Assembly (NCBI RefSeq): GCF_001942335.1
Contig: NZ_MKKH01000077.1
Coordinates: 1-64,000 of the forward strand
Length of the DNA stretch: 64,000 nt
DNA from: Cellulosimicrobium sp. CUA-896
GTDB lineage: Bacteria > Actinomycetota > Actinomycetes > Actinomycetales > Cellulomonadaceae
Reading direction: 5' to 3'
Shown here: one piece after another, positions 56,726 to 64,000 of the stretch
How the letters are laid out: each line of letters opens with the position of its first letter
Numbering within the stretch: position 1 is the first letter of the stretch
Program-made: the position numbers and the translations under genes
Notes under the pieces: generated by a model
The model's database searches: none
What the model saw: the letters and a program-made list of their open reading frames with translations, nothing else
What the model was told of the DNA's origin: nothing

Positions 56726-58414
56726 TCAGTCGCAGGCGAGCGCGTCGTGCTCGACGTCGACGGTCGAGGTGACGTCCTCACCGTCGATAGCCGCGGTACC
56801 GGTGACGGTCACCGTGCCGCTTTCGACGTCGGCGGAGCGCACCGGGAACGCCTGGTACGCGTTCGCGCCGGGGGCGACGTCGGCGACCTCGTGCGTGCCG
56901 AACGCCGTCGTGAGCGTCACGTCGACGGGGGAGTCCTCGCCGTTCGCCGCGCGGACGGCGAGGTAGGCGTTGCCGCCGAGGCACCGCGGCTCGGCCACGA
57001 CGTCGAGGTCGAGCTCCGGCTGTCCGCCGGCCGGCGTGCCGTAGATCTCGAGCTCGTAGATGGAGAAGCCCCACTGCGTGGCGCGCTCCGTGGCGTAGAG
57101 GCGCACGTGCCGGGCCGTGCCCGAGACGTCCAGCCGGTCGAAGAAGCCGTCGCCGTCGGTGACGGTGTGCACGGTGGTCCAGGTCTCGCCGTCGGGCGAG
57201 GTCTGGATCTCGTACGCCGACGCGTAGGCGGTCTCCCAGTCGACGACGACGCGGCTGAGGTCGTAGCTGGCGCCGAGGTCCACCGCGATCCACTCGGGCT
57301 CGCTCCAGCCGCTGCCCCAGCGCGTGCCCGCGTTGCCGTCCACCGCCATGTCACCGGTGCGCGCGGGGTCGTCGGTGCTGGACGTCGTCACCGGGCGACC
57401 GAGAGCCAGCGAGTCGCCGTCGTCGCCGTCGTCGCCCCCGCCGTCGTAGTCGGGGGACAGGTAGCAGCGCAGGTACTCGTAGGAGTCGGCGGTGGTCTGG
57501 AACGACGGCGCCGCGTCCCACTCGTACGTGTAGTACTCGACGTACGGCTCGGCCGCGGCGATGATCGCCGGGAGGTCGAGCTCGCCGTTGCCGAGCCCGA
57601 CCTGTCGCATGTCGCCCTCGGCGTCGACGTTCACGGCGTCCTTGATGTGGAGGAGCTCGATGCGGTCGCCGTGCTCCTCGATCCACGTGGGGACGTCGAT
57701 GCCGGCGTCCGCGGCCCAGCCGACGTCGAGCTGGAACGTCACGTAGCGCGGGTCGGTGTTCTGCTCGATGACCTCCCAGGCCCGGACCATGTCGCCGGTC
57801 TCGGGGTCGGGGAACTGCGTGGTGAACTCGCTCTGGTGGTTGTGCAGCACGATCTTGCCCGCACCGTTCTCGGTCGAGTACTGCCCGAGCTGGTTCACGT
57901 ACTCCGCGGTCGCGACCGCTTCCTCGTACGTGCCGTAGCTCCCGGCCATGCCGCCGGTCCCGATGTAGTCCTGGCCCAGCGCGACGGCGTACTCGACCGT
58001 CTCGGGCCACGTGGCCCAGTCGGTGCTGCCGTGGCTCGACGAGACCTCGAGGCCGTACGTGTCGAGGATCGCCTGGTAGTCGGCGACCGGCATCGAGTAG
58101 GGCTGGTTGTACGGCTCGACGTTGGTGAACCCGGCGGCGGCGACCTCACCGAGCACGCGGTCGATCGTCTCGGGCGACGGGGTCCCGGACCCCAGCTCGC
58201 CCACGTGCGTGTACAGCTGGATGGAGATCTTGGAGTCGGGGAGCCCGTCGTCCGGGCCGCACGCCTCCGCCGCGGCGGCGGTCGGGGCCGGGGCGGCGAG
58301 CGGTGACGGGGCGGCAGCGGCCGGGGTCGCGGCGAGCGCGCCCGCGAGGAGCGCACCCCCCGTCAGCCCAGCACCGAGCCGGCGCGCGCGAGATGAGTGC
58401 TGCGAGATGTGCAT
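56726..58414 (-). CDS. Secreted sugar phosphate isomerase/epimerase-like TIM barrel with F5/8-type domain
   Basis: 562 aa. Signal peptide (RLGAGLTGGALLAGALAATPAAAA), then an AP-endonuclease-2-like TIM barrel (KISIQLYTHVGELG, VSSSHGSTDWATWPETV, KIVLHNHQSEF, TFQLDVGWAADAGID, LLHIKDAVNVDAEGD), a Gly/Asp linker, and an F5/8 C (CBM32-like) domain (DGNAGTRWGSGWSEPEWIAV). The 94-residue C-terminal module with two Cys shared with the GH43 protein ends it. ATG 58414 has TTGGAG upstream. It should bind and convert a sugar outside the cell. The exact reaction is unknown. Confidence 0.84.
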   Translation of the reverse strand: MHISQHSSRARRLGAGLTGGALLAGALAATPAAAAPSPLAAPAPTAAAAEACGPDDGLPDSKISIQLYTHVGELGSGTPSPETIDRVLGEVAAAGFTNVEPYNQPYSMPVADYQAILDTYGLEVSSSHGSTDWATWPETVEYAVALGQDYIGTGGMAGSYGTYEEAVATAEYVNQLGQYSTENGAGKIVLHNHQSEFTTQFPDPETGDMVRAWEVIEQNTDPRYVTFQLDVGWAADAGIDVPTWIEEHGDRIELLHIKDAVNVDAEGDMRQVGLGNGELDLPAIIAAAEPYVEYYTYEWDAAPSFQTTADSYEYLRCYLSPDYDGGGDDGDDGDSLALGRPVTTSSTDDPARTGDMAVDGNAGTRWGSGWSEPEWIAVDLGASYDLSRVVVDWETAYASAYEIQTSPDGETWTTVHTVTDGDGFFDRLDVSGTARHVRLYATERATQWGFSIYELEIYGTPAGGQPELDLDVVAEPRCLGGNAYLAVRAANGEDSPVDVTLTTAFGTHEVADVAPGANAYQAFPVRSADVESGTVTVTGTAAIDGEDVTSTVDVEHDALACD

Positions 58415-58728
58415 GGAACTCCAATGGACAGCGTTGTCGATTGAGGGCGGCAGGCATGCAACTTTTGACTGCGGCGTGTGCAAAAGAACGTAACCGCCGG
58501 GTATGGGACCGTCAAGGGCACCGGCTGCCGTCCGCGGCCACGCAGCGCTCGGTCGCGGCCCATGACCAGGCAGGGCGGTTCGCCATCCGGCGGAGCAGGA
58601 GCTCGTGACCACGGCGCGGACGCGATCGTCCTCGACCCCCGCAGGCACGTGGCGGCTCCGCGCACCGAGAAGTGAGAATCCGCCCCGGATATCGCGAGAT
58701 GTGGGGCAGATTCTCACTCCTCGGCGGT
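58415..58728. other. Intergenic region with 16-bp inverted repeat
   Basis: No gene. It holds a large inverted repeat at 58671-58718 near the GOLPH3 stop, and upstream of the secreted TIM-barrel gene an A/T-richer stretch (AACTTTTGACTG, 58459-58479) that may be part of its promoter. Confidence 0.5.
58671..58718. repeat. 16-bp inverted repeat, likely terminator or operator
   Basis: Arms AGTGAGAATCCGCCCC (58671-58686) and GGGGCAGATTCTCACT (58703-58718) pair at 15 of 16 positions around a 16-base spacer. It is 11 bp past the GOLPH3 stop (minus strand) and upstream of the TIM-barrel gene. No T-run. Confidence 0.6.
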
Positions 58729-59433
58729 TCACTGCGCCTGGCTGCCGCCGATCACGCCCGTCGCGACGGCGATGCCGATCGAGACGTTGACCGCAGCGGC
58801 CTGCGCGACGAGCGCGGTGCCCACGGCGGCGGCGCCCCAGTCGCCGTTCTGGTACCGGAGAGCGCGTGTCGCGACGGCGTTCGACCACCGGATCGCGGGG
58901 TGGAACTGCGGCAGCGTGCCGCTCGCGGACAGGATCGCGACGAGTGCCGCGGTCCGGGGGTCCGGCGCCGCGCCGTCCTCGAGCACCGCACGCACGCGTT
59001 CGAGCAGCGCCGCCTCGTACGCCGGGTCCTGCGCGGGCATCCGCGTGGTCGGGATGAACCCGAGCAGCCTCGACCGCTCGCGGCGGACCAGGCCGCGCTC
59101 GACGAGCCGGTCCAGCACCTGCGCGCGCAGGGGCGGACCGACCTCGGCGAGCACGGACCCGACGTAGCGCGGACGCTTCTCGATCCGGGCGAACGCGTCG
59201 TCGAGCAGCGCGTCGCCGAGCGAGGGACCGGGCACGGCGTACACGGTCTGCTTGCGATCCGTCTCGACGCGGCCGCGCAGCGCGAGCTCCATGAGGACCG
59301 CACCGCCGAGCGTCCAGTGCAGGGTGCCCTCCCCCTTGGCGACGCCGCTCCGGTCGTCGAGGAGCAGCAGCATGAGGTCCTCGACGAGGAGCAGGTCGCG
59401 GGCCGTGCCGGCCTCGACGGGCTGGTGATCCAT
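58729..59433 (-). CDS. GOLPH3/GPP34-family phosphoprotein
   Basis: 234 aa. LLLVEDLMLLLLDDRSG, TLHWTLGGAVLMELALRG, RLVERGLVRRERSRLLGFIPTTRMPAQDP and LVAILSASGTLPQ fit the GPP34/Vps74 fold known from eukaryotic Golgi proteins and found in Actinobacteria. The eukaryotic members bind phosphatidylinositol-4-phosphate. The bacterial role is unknown, probably membrane-linked. ATG 59433 has GGAGACC. Same direction as, and 71 bp from, the ABC permease. Confidence 0.88.
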   Translation of the reverse strand: MDHQPVEAGTARDLLLVEDLMLLLLDDRSGVAKGEGTLHWTLGGAVLMELALRGRVETDRKQTVYAVPGPSLGDALLDDAFARIEKRPRYVGSVLAEVGPPLRAQVLDRLVERGLVRRERSRLLGFIPTTRMPAQDPAYEAALLERVRAVLEDGAAPDPRTAALVAILSASGTLPQFHPAIRWSNAVATRALRYQNGDWGAAAVGTALVAQAAAVNVSIGIAVATGVIGGSQAQ

Positions 59434-59504
59434 GGTGGTCTCCGATCCGTGTCCGTGTCCGTGTCCGGGTCCGTGGGCCGGAGGTGGTGCCGGCCCGGCG
59501 TGCG

Positions 59505-60223
59505 TCAGCGCCGCGGGTCCCAGCGGAACAGGCGGGCCGCGAGCGCGACGGCGACGACGATCCACGCGGCGGTGGGCGCGAGCAGGATCAACGAGTCGCC
59601 GAGCGGGGCGCCGCCCTCCCACGCCTGGACGACGAGCTCGGTCGCCGCCCCGCCGGGCAGCAGGCGCTTGAGCAGGGTGAGGCTCTCCGTGCCGGTGATG
59701 CCGACCCAGCTCGCGACGCGATGACGCCGAGGCTGACGGGCAGCGCGGTGATCTGCGCGTGCTCCGGCGTGCGGGTGATCCCCGCCGTGGCGAGCCCGAG
59801 GGCGATCATCAGGGCGACGGTCGCGACGACGGCGACGACGAGCAGCCCGACGTTCTCGGGTGCGCCGGTGACCACGCCGAACACCGCGAGGATGAGCGCG
59901 ACCTGAACGAACGCGATCGCGGTGGCGGGCAGCACGAGCCCGGTGAGGATGCCGGAGTCGCTGGCCGCGGTGGAGCGCAGCCGCTTGAGGAACAGGTTCT
60001 GGCGGCGGTCGACGAGGGTCGTGACGGTCGTGGAGTACAGGCCGAAGACGGTGACGGTGAACATGACGATCGCGGCGATGTAGCCGAGGCTGCCGATGGT
60101 CGCGAACGTGTCGTGCTGGTAGATGAAGAACGCGCTGACCGCGACGGGGATGACGAAGCTCGTGACGAGCACCGAGCGGTTGCGGAAGATCTGGACGAGC
60201 TCGCTCCGGGCGATGGGGAGCAT
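59505..60223 (-). CDS. ABC-2 type transporter permease (one frame break)
   Basis: 239 aa repaired. MLPIARSELVQIFRNRSVLVTSF, then about six membrane segments and PEHAQITALPVSLGVI. Near 59715 one lost G (TCGGCGAGC) joins GVIAS to ASWVGITGTESLTLLKRLLPGG and ends LAARLFRWDPRR, stop at 59505. Works with the ATPase directly upstream as an exporter. Confidence 0.88.
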
Positions 60224-60281
60224 GAGGGTTCCTCTCGGAAGAGTCGGGGTGGTGCGGGGGTCGGCCGGGGCGGCCGCGTGG

Positions 60282-61163
60282 TCAGTCGCTGTCGAGCGCG
60301 CGGAAGACGTCGTCGAGCCGCGTCGGGCCGGCTTCGAGGTCGGCCAGCTCGAGGGCGTGCTCGTCGGCCCACGCGAGCAGCGTGCGGAGGTCGCGCTGGA
60401 GGGTGAAGGTCTCGACGACGGTCCGGTCACCGGTGCTCGCCACCTCCAGGGGCAGCGCGGGAGCCGCGGGCGGGGTGGTGAAGCTGATGACGGCGGGCAG
60501 GGTGCGGGTCAGCTCGGAGACGGTGCCCTCCTGGCGCAGCGTGCCGCGGTGCATGAGGCCGATCCGGTCGGCGTGCTGCTGCGCCTCCTCCAGGTAGTGC
60601 GTGGTGAGGACGATCGTCGAGCCGTCGCCGCGCAGCTTCTCCACCGCGGTCCACAGCGCGTCGCGGGACTGGATGTCCAGCCCGGTCGTGGGCTCGTCGA
60701 GGAAGACGAGCTCCGGCGACCCGTACACGGCGGTCGCGAAGTCGAGGCGGCGCTTCTCGCCCCCGGAGAGCTGGCCCACGAGCGTGGTCGCCTTGCGCAG
60801 GAGGTCGACGACGTCGAGCACGCGGTCCACGTCGTCGCTGCGGCCGCTCAGGCCGCCGATGAGAGCGACGGACTCCCGCACGGTGAGGTCGGACGCGAAG
60901 CCGCTCTCCTGGAGCATGATCCCGGTGCGGGGCCGCACCTCGCGCCGGTCGTCGGGGCGGCGGCCGAAGACGCGCGCGCGGCCGGAGGTCGCGGTCCGGT
61001 GGCCCTCCACGACCTCGAGCGTCGAGGTCTTGCCGGCGCCGTTCGTGCCGAGCAGGGCGTAGATCTCCCCGCGCCGCACCTGGAAGGACAGGTCCTGGAC
61101 GGCCTGGAAGTCGCCGTAGCTGACGTTCAGGCCGTCGACGTCGATGACGTGTGTCGATGGCAT
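60282..61163 (-). CDS. ABC transporter ATP-binding protein (drug exporter type)
   Basis: 293 aa. Walker A LLGTNGAGKTSTLEVVEG, Q-loop GIMLQESGFASDLTV, signature LSGGEKRR, Walker B LVFLDEPTTGLD, H-loop LTTHYLEEA, plus a C-terminal exporter-type domain (LRTLLAWADEHALELADLE). Resembles the ATPase of antibiotic-resistance ABC-2 systems such as linearmycin LnrL. Likely controlled by the divergent two-component system. Confidence 0.93.
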   Translation of the reverse strand: MPSTHVIDVDGLNVSYGDFQAVQDLSFQVRRGEIYALLGTNGAGKTSTLEVVEGHRTATSGRARVFGRRPDDRREVRPRTGIMLQESGFASDLTVRESVALIGGLSGRSDDVDRVLDVVDLLRKATTLVGQLSGGEKRRLDFATAVYGSPELVFLDEPTTGLDIQSRDALWTAVEKLRGDGSTIVLTTHYLEEAQQHADRIGLMHRGTLRQEGTVSELTRTLPAVISFTTPPAAPALPLEVASTGDRTVVETFTLQRDLRTLLAWADEHALELADLEAGPTRLDDVFRALDSD

Positions 61164-61347
61164 GCCCCGATCACACCCGTTCCCGCGTCCGCGCGGCAGT
61201 GCCGCCGCGTCAGGAGCCCGGCGTGACACCGGGCACGGCCGGGCGTGACAGGTCACCGGGGGTGGCGTGACGTGGCGTCACTGGTGCGACGTCGGGGTGC
61301 ACGGGATGCTGGGACGAGACCCGTCGACCGAACCCGGAGCGCCGCCC

Positions 61348-62517
61348 ATGCCGATGTCGCCGTCGCGCCCGTCCGCGACGCCGGGGCGCGACGTGACGGC
61401 GCAGGGACGCTTCCGCGACCTCAACCTCACGATGATGCTGCCGGTGCTCGCCCTCGGCGGGGCGGTCGCCGTCGCTGTCGACGCCCGCACGTGGGCGGAG
61501 GCGGCGGTGCTCGCCCTCGGGGTCGTCGCGGCGCTGGTCGCGTTCGTGCGGTGGGCGGCGGGCCGGCTCCTCCCGGTGGCGCTCCCGTGCCTCGTCGTCG
61601 CCGCGGCCGTGTGGGCGTACGGGGCGCTGGTCGTCGAGAGCTCCACCGCGTTCTTCGGGGTCGCCGTGGTCGGCGGGCTCGTCGTCCCGCGCCTGCCGCG
61701 CCACCGCGTCGCGGGCGCCGTCGCGCTCGTGGGCTACGTCGCCGCGGTCGGCGTGGTCCGGCTCGTCGTCGAGCCCCCCGTGACCACCCGGGACTTCCTC
61801 GCCTACGTGCTGCTGCCCACCGGCATCACGACCGTGGTCACGGCGCTGATGTTCCCCAACAAGCGCTTCTACGACGTCGTCCAGGAGCTCGAGGACTCGC
61901 GCGAGCGCGAGGCGGAGCTGGCCGTGGCGCGCGAGCGCATCCGGTTCGCGAGCGACCTGCACGACATCCAGGGCCACACGCTGCACGTCGTGAAGCTCAA
62001 GCTCGCGCTCGCGCGCCGGCTCGTGCACGTCGACGCCGACCGCGCCGACGACGAGCTGCGCGAGATCTACGCCCTCGTCGGCGACACGATCGACCGCACG
62101 CGGGACCTCGTGTACGCGCAGCGGCGCCTGAACCTCACGGCCGAGCTCGAGAACGCGAAGAACCTCTTCGAGGCCGCGGGGATCCGCGTGCGGGTCGAGC
62201 GCGACGGCGTGCCCGACGCGCGCACCGGCGAGCTGCTCGGCCAGGTGCTTCGCGAGACGACGACGAACGTGCTCCGGCACGCCCAGGCCACGCAGGTGCA
62301 CGTCACCCTCACGGCGACGGGGATCACCGTCGTCAACGACGGCGCGCCGCGCGGTCCGCTGCCCGGGCTCGGCGGTCTCGCCGCCCTCCGGGAGCGGCTG
62401 GCCGGCGCGGGCGGAGAGCTGACGGTGGCCCAGGACGGCGGCCGGTTCACGACGTCGGCCACGCTCCCCGCGACCGACGCGGACCGGCGTCCGACCGCAC
62501 GGCAGGAGACGCGATGA
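61348..62517 (+). CDS. Sensor histidine kinase (NarL/DesK type)
   Basis: 389 aa. About five membrane segments (residues 15-165) without a large outer loop, a coiled linker (VVQELEDSREREAELAVAR), H-box with phospho-His in FASDLHDIQGHTLHVVKLKLA, and a HATPase region (ETTTNVLRHAQATQVHV, GGLAALRERLAGAGG). ATG 61348 is chosen for GGAG nine bases upstream; ATG 61306 is possible. It overlaps its response regulator by ATGA and probably senses a membrane-active compound. Confidence 0.92.
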   Translation: MPMSPSRPSATPGRDVTAQGRFRDLNLTMMLPVLALGGAVAVAVDARTWAEAAVLALGVVAALVAFVRWAAGRLLPVALPCLVVAAAVWAYGALVVESSTAFFGVAVVGGLVVPRLPRHRVAGAVALVGYVAAVGVVRLVVEPPVTTRDFLAYVLLPTGITTVVTALMFPNKRFYDVVQELEDSREREAELAVARERIRFASDLHDIQGHTLHVVKLKLALARRLVHVDADRADDELREIYALVGDTIDRTRDLVYAQRRLNLTAELENAKNLFEAAGIRVRVERDGVPDARTGELLGQVLRETTTNVLRHAQATQVHVTLTATGITVVNDGAPRGPLPGLGGLAALRERLAGAGGELTVAQDGGRFTTSATLPATDADRRPTARQETR

Positions 62518-63116
62518 CGACGGTCGTGCTCGCGGACGACGAGGTGCTGCTGCGCAAGGCCCTCGGGGCGCTGCTGCCGCTCGAGGGCGACATCACCGTG
62601 CTCGCGGAGGCGGAGGACGGCGAGGCCGCCGTCCGCGCCGTCGCCGAGCACGAGCCGGACGTCCTCGTCATCGACCTCGAGATGCCCGGCGTCGACGGGC
62701 TCGCCGCGGTCGAGCGGATCCGCGCGGACCGGCCGGACCAGGTGATCCTCATGCTCACGCGGCACGCCCGGCCGGGGGTGCTCCGCAAGGCGCTGCGGCT
62801 CGGTGTCCAGGGCTTCGTGAGCAAGGCGGCCGAGCCGTCGCAGATCGCGTCGGTCGTCGCGGCGCTGCACGCGGGCCGGCGCTGGGTCGACCCGGACGTG
62901 TCCGCCCTCGCGCTCGTCGACGACTGCCCCCTGACCGAGCGCGAGGTCGACGTCCTGCGCGCGACCTCCGACGGCTACTCGGTGGCCGACATCGCCGTCC
63001 GCCTGCACCTCGCCCAGGGCACGGTGCGCAACTACCTGTCGAACGCGATGCAGAAGACGCAGACGCGCACGCGTCACGAGGCGGCGCGGTACGCGCGCGA
63101 GCACGACTGGTTGTAG
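62514..63116 (+). CDS. NarL/FixJ-family response regulator
   Basis: 200 aa. Receiver with TTVVLADDEVLLRKAL (acidic pocket), phospho-Asp in VLVIDLEMPGVDGL, and FVSKAAEPSQIASVV (Lys). C-terminal LuxR HTH: PLTEREVDVLRATSDGYSVADIAVRL. Partner of the histidine kinase encoded upstream; expected to switch on the divergent ABC exporter, as in the B. subtilis LnrJK-LnrLMN arrangement. Confidence 0.95.
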   Translation: MTTVVLADDEVLLRKALGALLPLEGDITVLAEAEDGEAAVRAVAEHEPDVLVIDLEMPGVDGLAAVERIRADRPDQVILMLTRHARPGVLRKALRLGVQGFVSKAAEPSQIASVVAALHAGRRWVDPDVSALALVDDCPLTEREVDVLRATSDGYSVADIAVRLHLAQGTVRNYLSNAMQKTQTRTRHEAARYAREHDWL

Positions 63117-63120
63117 CGGC

Positions 63121-63548
63121 TCAGCGAGCGGCCGTCGCAACGCCCAGCGAGTCGAGCAGCGCGACGACGCGCTCGCGGACGCGTCGCGGATCGGCCGGAC
63201 GGCGTCGATGCCCTGCCCCGCCGGGTCGTCGAGCTCCCAGTCCTCGTAGCGCTTGCCCGGGTAGTACGGGCACGCGTCGCCGCAGCCCATGGTGACGACG
63301 ACGTCCGACGCCTGCACCGCCTCCGGCGTGAGCACCTTCGGCTGCTGGCCGGTGAGGTCGATCCCGACCTCGCGCATGGCCTCGACCGCGACGGGATTGA
63401 TGCGGTCGCCCGGCATCGACCCTGCGGACCGGACCTCGACGGAGCCGCCGCCGAGCTCGCGCAGGAACCCGGCGGCCATCTGCGACCGACCGGCGTTGTG
63501 CACGCACACGAACAGCACGCTGGGCCGGTACCCGGCGGTCGTCGTCAT
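63121..63548 (-). CDS. arsC: Arsenate reductase ArsC, low-MW phosphatase/thioredoxin-linked type (one frame break)
   Basis: 142 aa repaired. P-loop VLFVCVHNAGRSQMAAGFLRE with the nucleophile Cys, then GIDLTGQQPKVLT, and the redox Cys pair in MGCGDACPYYPGKRYEDW, followed by DDPAGQGIDAVRPIRD. Reduces arsenate to arsenite, linked to thioredoxin or mycothiol. Near 63185 one lost G (GCGGTC) joins RPIRDA to VRERVVALLDSLGVATAAR. No other ars gene is visible. ATG 63548. Confidence 0.88.
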
Positions 63549-63586
63549 GCGGACCATCCTCACGCACGACAGGGATGCTCGTCGAT

Positions 63587-63743
63587 ACGTGGCCTCACCG
63601 GCCGCGCCGGCCGCCGCATGCTCGTCGACCGTCGCGCGGCCGACCTCCACGTCGCGATGACGCGCGCGACCCGGCGCCTCGTCGTACTCTCGGGCGTGTC
63701 GTCCACAGCGGGGAGCTCTACCCCTTGGCATCCGGCCCGGTGA
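63587..63743 (+). pseudogene. Remnant of a UvrD/HelD-type helicase C-terminus
   Basis: The frame reads TGRAGRRMLVDRRAADLHVAMTRATRRLVVLSG before a stop at 63743. RAADL-VAMTRAT-RL is the final motif of UvrD-superfamily helicases, yet nothing upstream belongs to a helicase and there is no proper start. I call it the leftover 3' end of a deleted gene. Short, so uncertain. Confidence 0.5.
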
Positions 63744-63811
63744 GCGGCACACTTACCAGGCCGCGGGATCGAACCGGTCCTGACTTCCGGGCAGCGGGGG
63801 GACGACGACGT

Positions 63812-64000
63812 ATGGACGCTCTGCGGTGGAGCGCGCTCGGCGACGGGGTGTACCGGGCAGAGGTGGACGGCTACGCGTACGAGATCTGCCACGACACCGA
63901 CCTGGACACGTGGACGCTCGAGACGGGCGGCCGGACGTGGCGCGCGCTGCCCAGCCTCGACGTCGCGCAGGAGGTCGCCGTCGTGGCGCACGAGGTCCGC
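63812..64000 (+). CDS. Unknown protein, N-terminal part (cut by window edge)
   Basis: 63 codons from ATG 63812: MDALRWSALGDGVYRAEVDG, YAYEICHDTDLDTWTLE and TGGRTWRALPSLDVAQEVAV. Coding-like composition with no stop to the edge. It looks like a small beta-rich actinobacterial protein, but I cannot name a family. GGGGGGACGACGACGT lies upstream. Confidence 0.6.
   Translation, partial: MDALRWSALGDGVYRAEVDGYAYEICHDTDLDTWTLETGGRTWRALPSLDVAQEVAVVAHEVR

Noticed and set aside
58671-58718. Inverted repeat as ends of a small mobile element
   Set aside because: The arms are only 16 bases apart with nothing between them and no target duplication seen.

Overview
The window is very GC-rich, with G or C at nearly every third codon position, and the gene content is typical of an actinobacterium. 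The order parS / ddl / trxA / trxB / pseudokinase / murJ / DUF6049 / NUDIX // cca ... ino1 / padR / PBP / rpsF / ssb / rpsR / rplI / dnaB matches the oriC-proximal block of Streptomyces and related Actinobacteria. Secreted glycan enzymes, GOLPH3 and the codon use suggest a Micrococcales member, perhaps a Cellulosimicrobium, Isoptericola or Cellulomonas relative. The genus is inference. oriC should lie beyond the left edge.

Layout. 1-112: end of an IS3-family element. 113-2335: about 2.2 kb without a credible gene, holding four parS-type ParB sites. 2336-13202 (minus strand): the NUDIX - DUF6049 - murJ - pseudokinase - trxB - trxA - aminotransferase - ddl run, with cca divergent. 15-30 kb: an accessory island between cca and ino1 with an MFS exporter, a secreted GH43 enzyme, a ROK regulator, a tightly coupled SsuABC-like transporter / two sulfatases / two DUF202 proteins / formylglycine-generating enzyme operon, and another MFS protein. 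30.5-42.6 kb: core genes ino1-padR, a PASTA penicillin-binding protein, rpsF-ssb-rpsR-rplI, a MATE exporter and dnaB, which carries two inteins. 42.6-56.6 kb: an accessory block with two paralogous large LuxR-family (LAL) regulators around hydrolases, SnoaL-like proteins, a VOC protein, an exporter and esterases. 56.7-64 kb: a secreted TIM-barrel protein, a GOLPH3 protein, an ABC-2 exporter with a divergent two-component system, an ArsC-type reductase, a helicase remnant and a partial gene.

How parts work together. The 19.9-28.6 kb operon reads as a sulfate-ester scavenging unit: an ABC importer brings in a small organosulfur compound, two cytosolic sulfatases hydrolyse it, and FGE matures both sulfatases by converting their CxPxR cysteine to formylglycine. 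A near-identical 31-bp element precedes the ROK gene and the GH43 gene, so the two probably share a regulator. ino1 and padR overlap and sit behind a perfect PadR-type palindrome. The run upstream of dnaB is rich in DnaA-box-like 9-mers.

Data quality. Seventeen conserved genes, several essential, show single-base frame breaks. In nearly all, one lost G (mostly in GCG-G or CGG contexts) restores a full-length protein. These are most likely consensus indel errors, so I annotate the genes as whole CDSs with the break noted. No tRNA, rRNA or CRISPR array was recognised.
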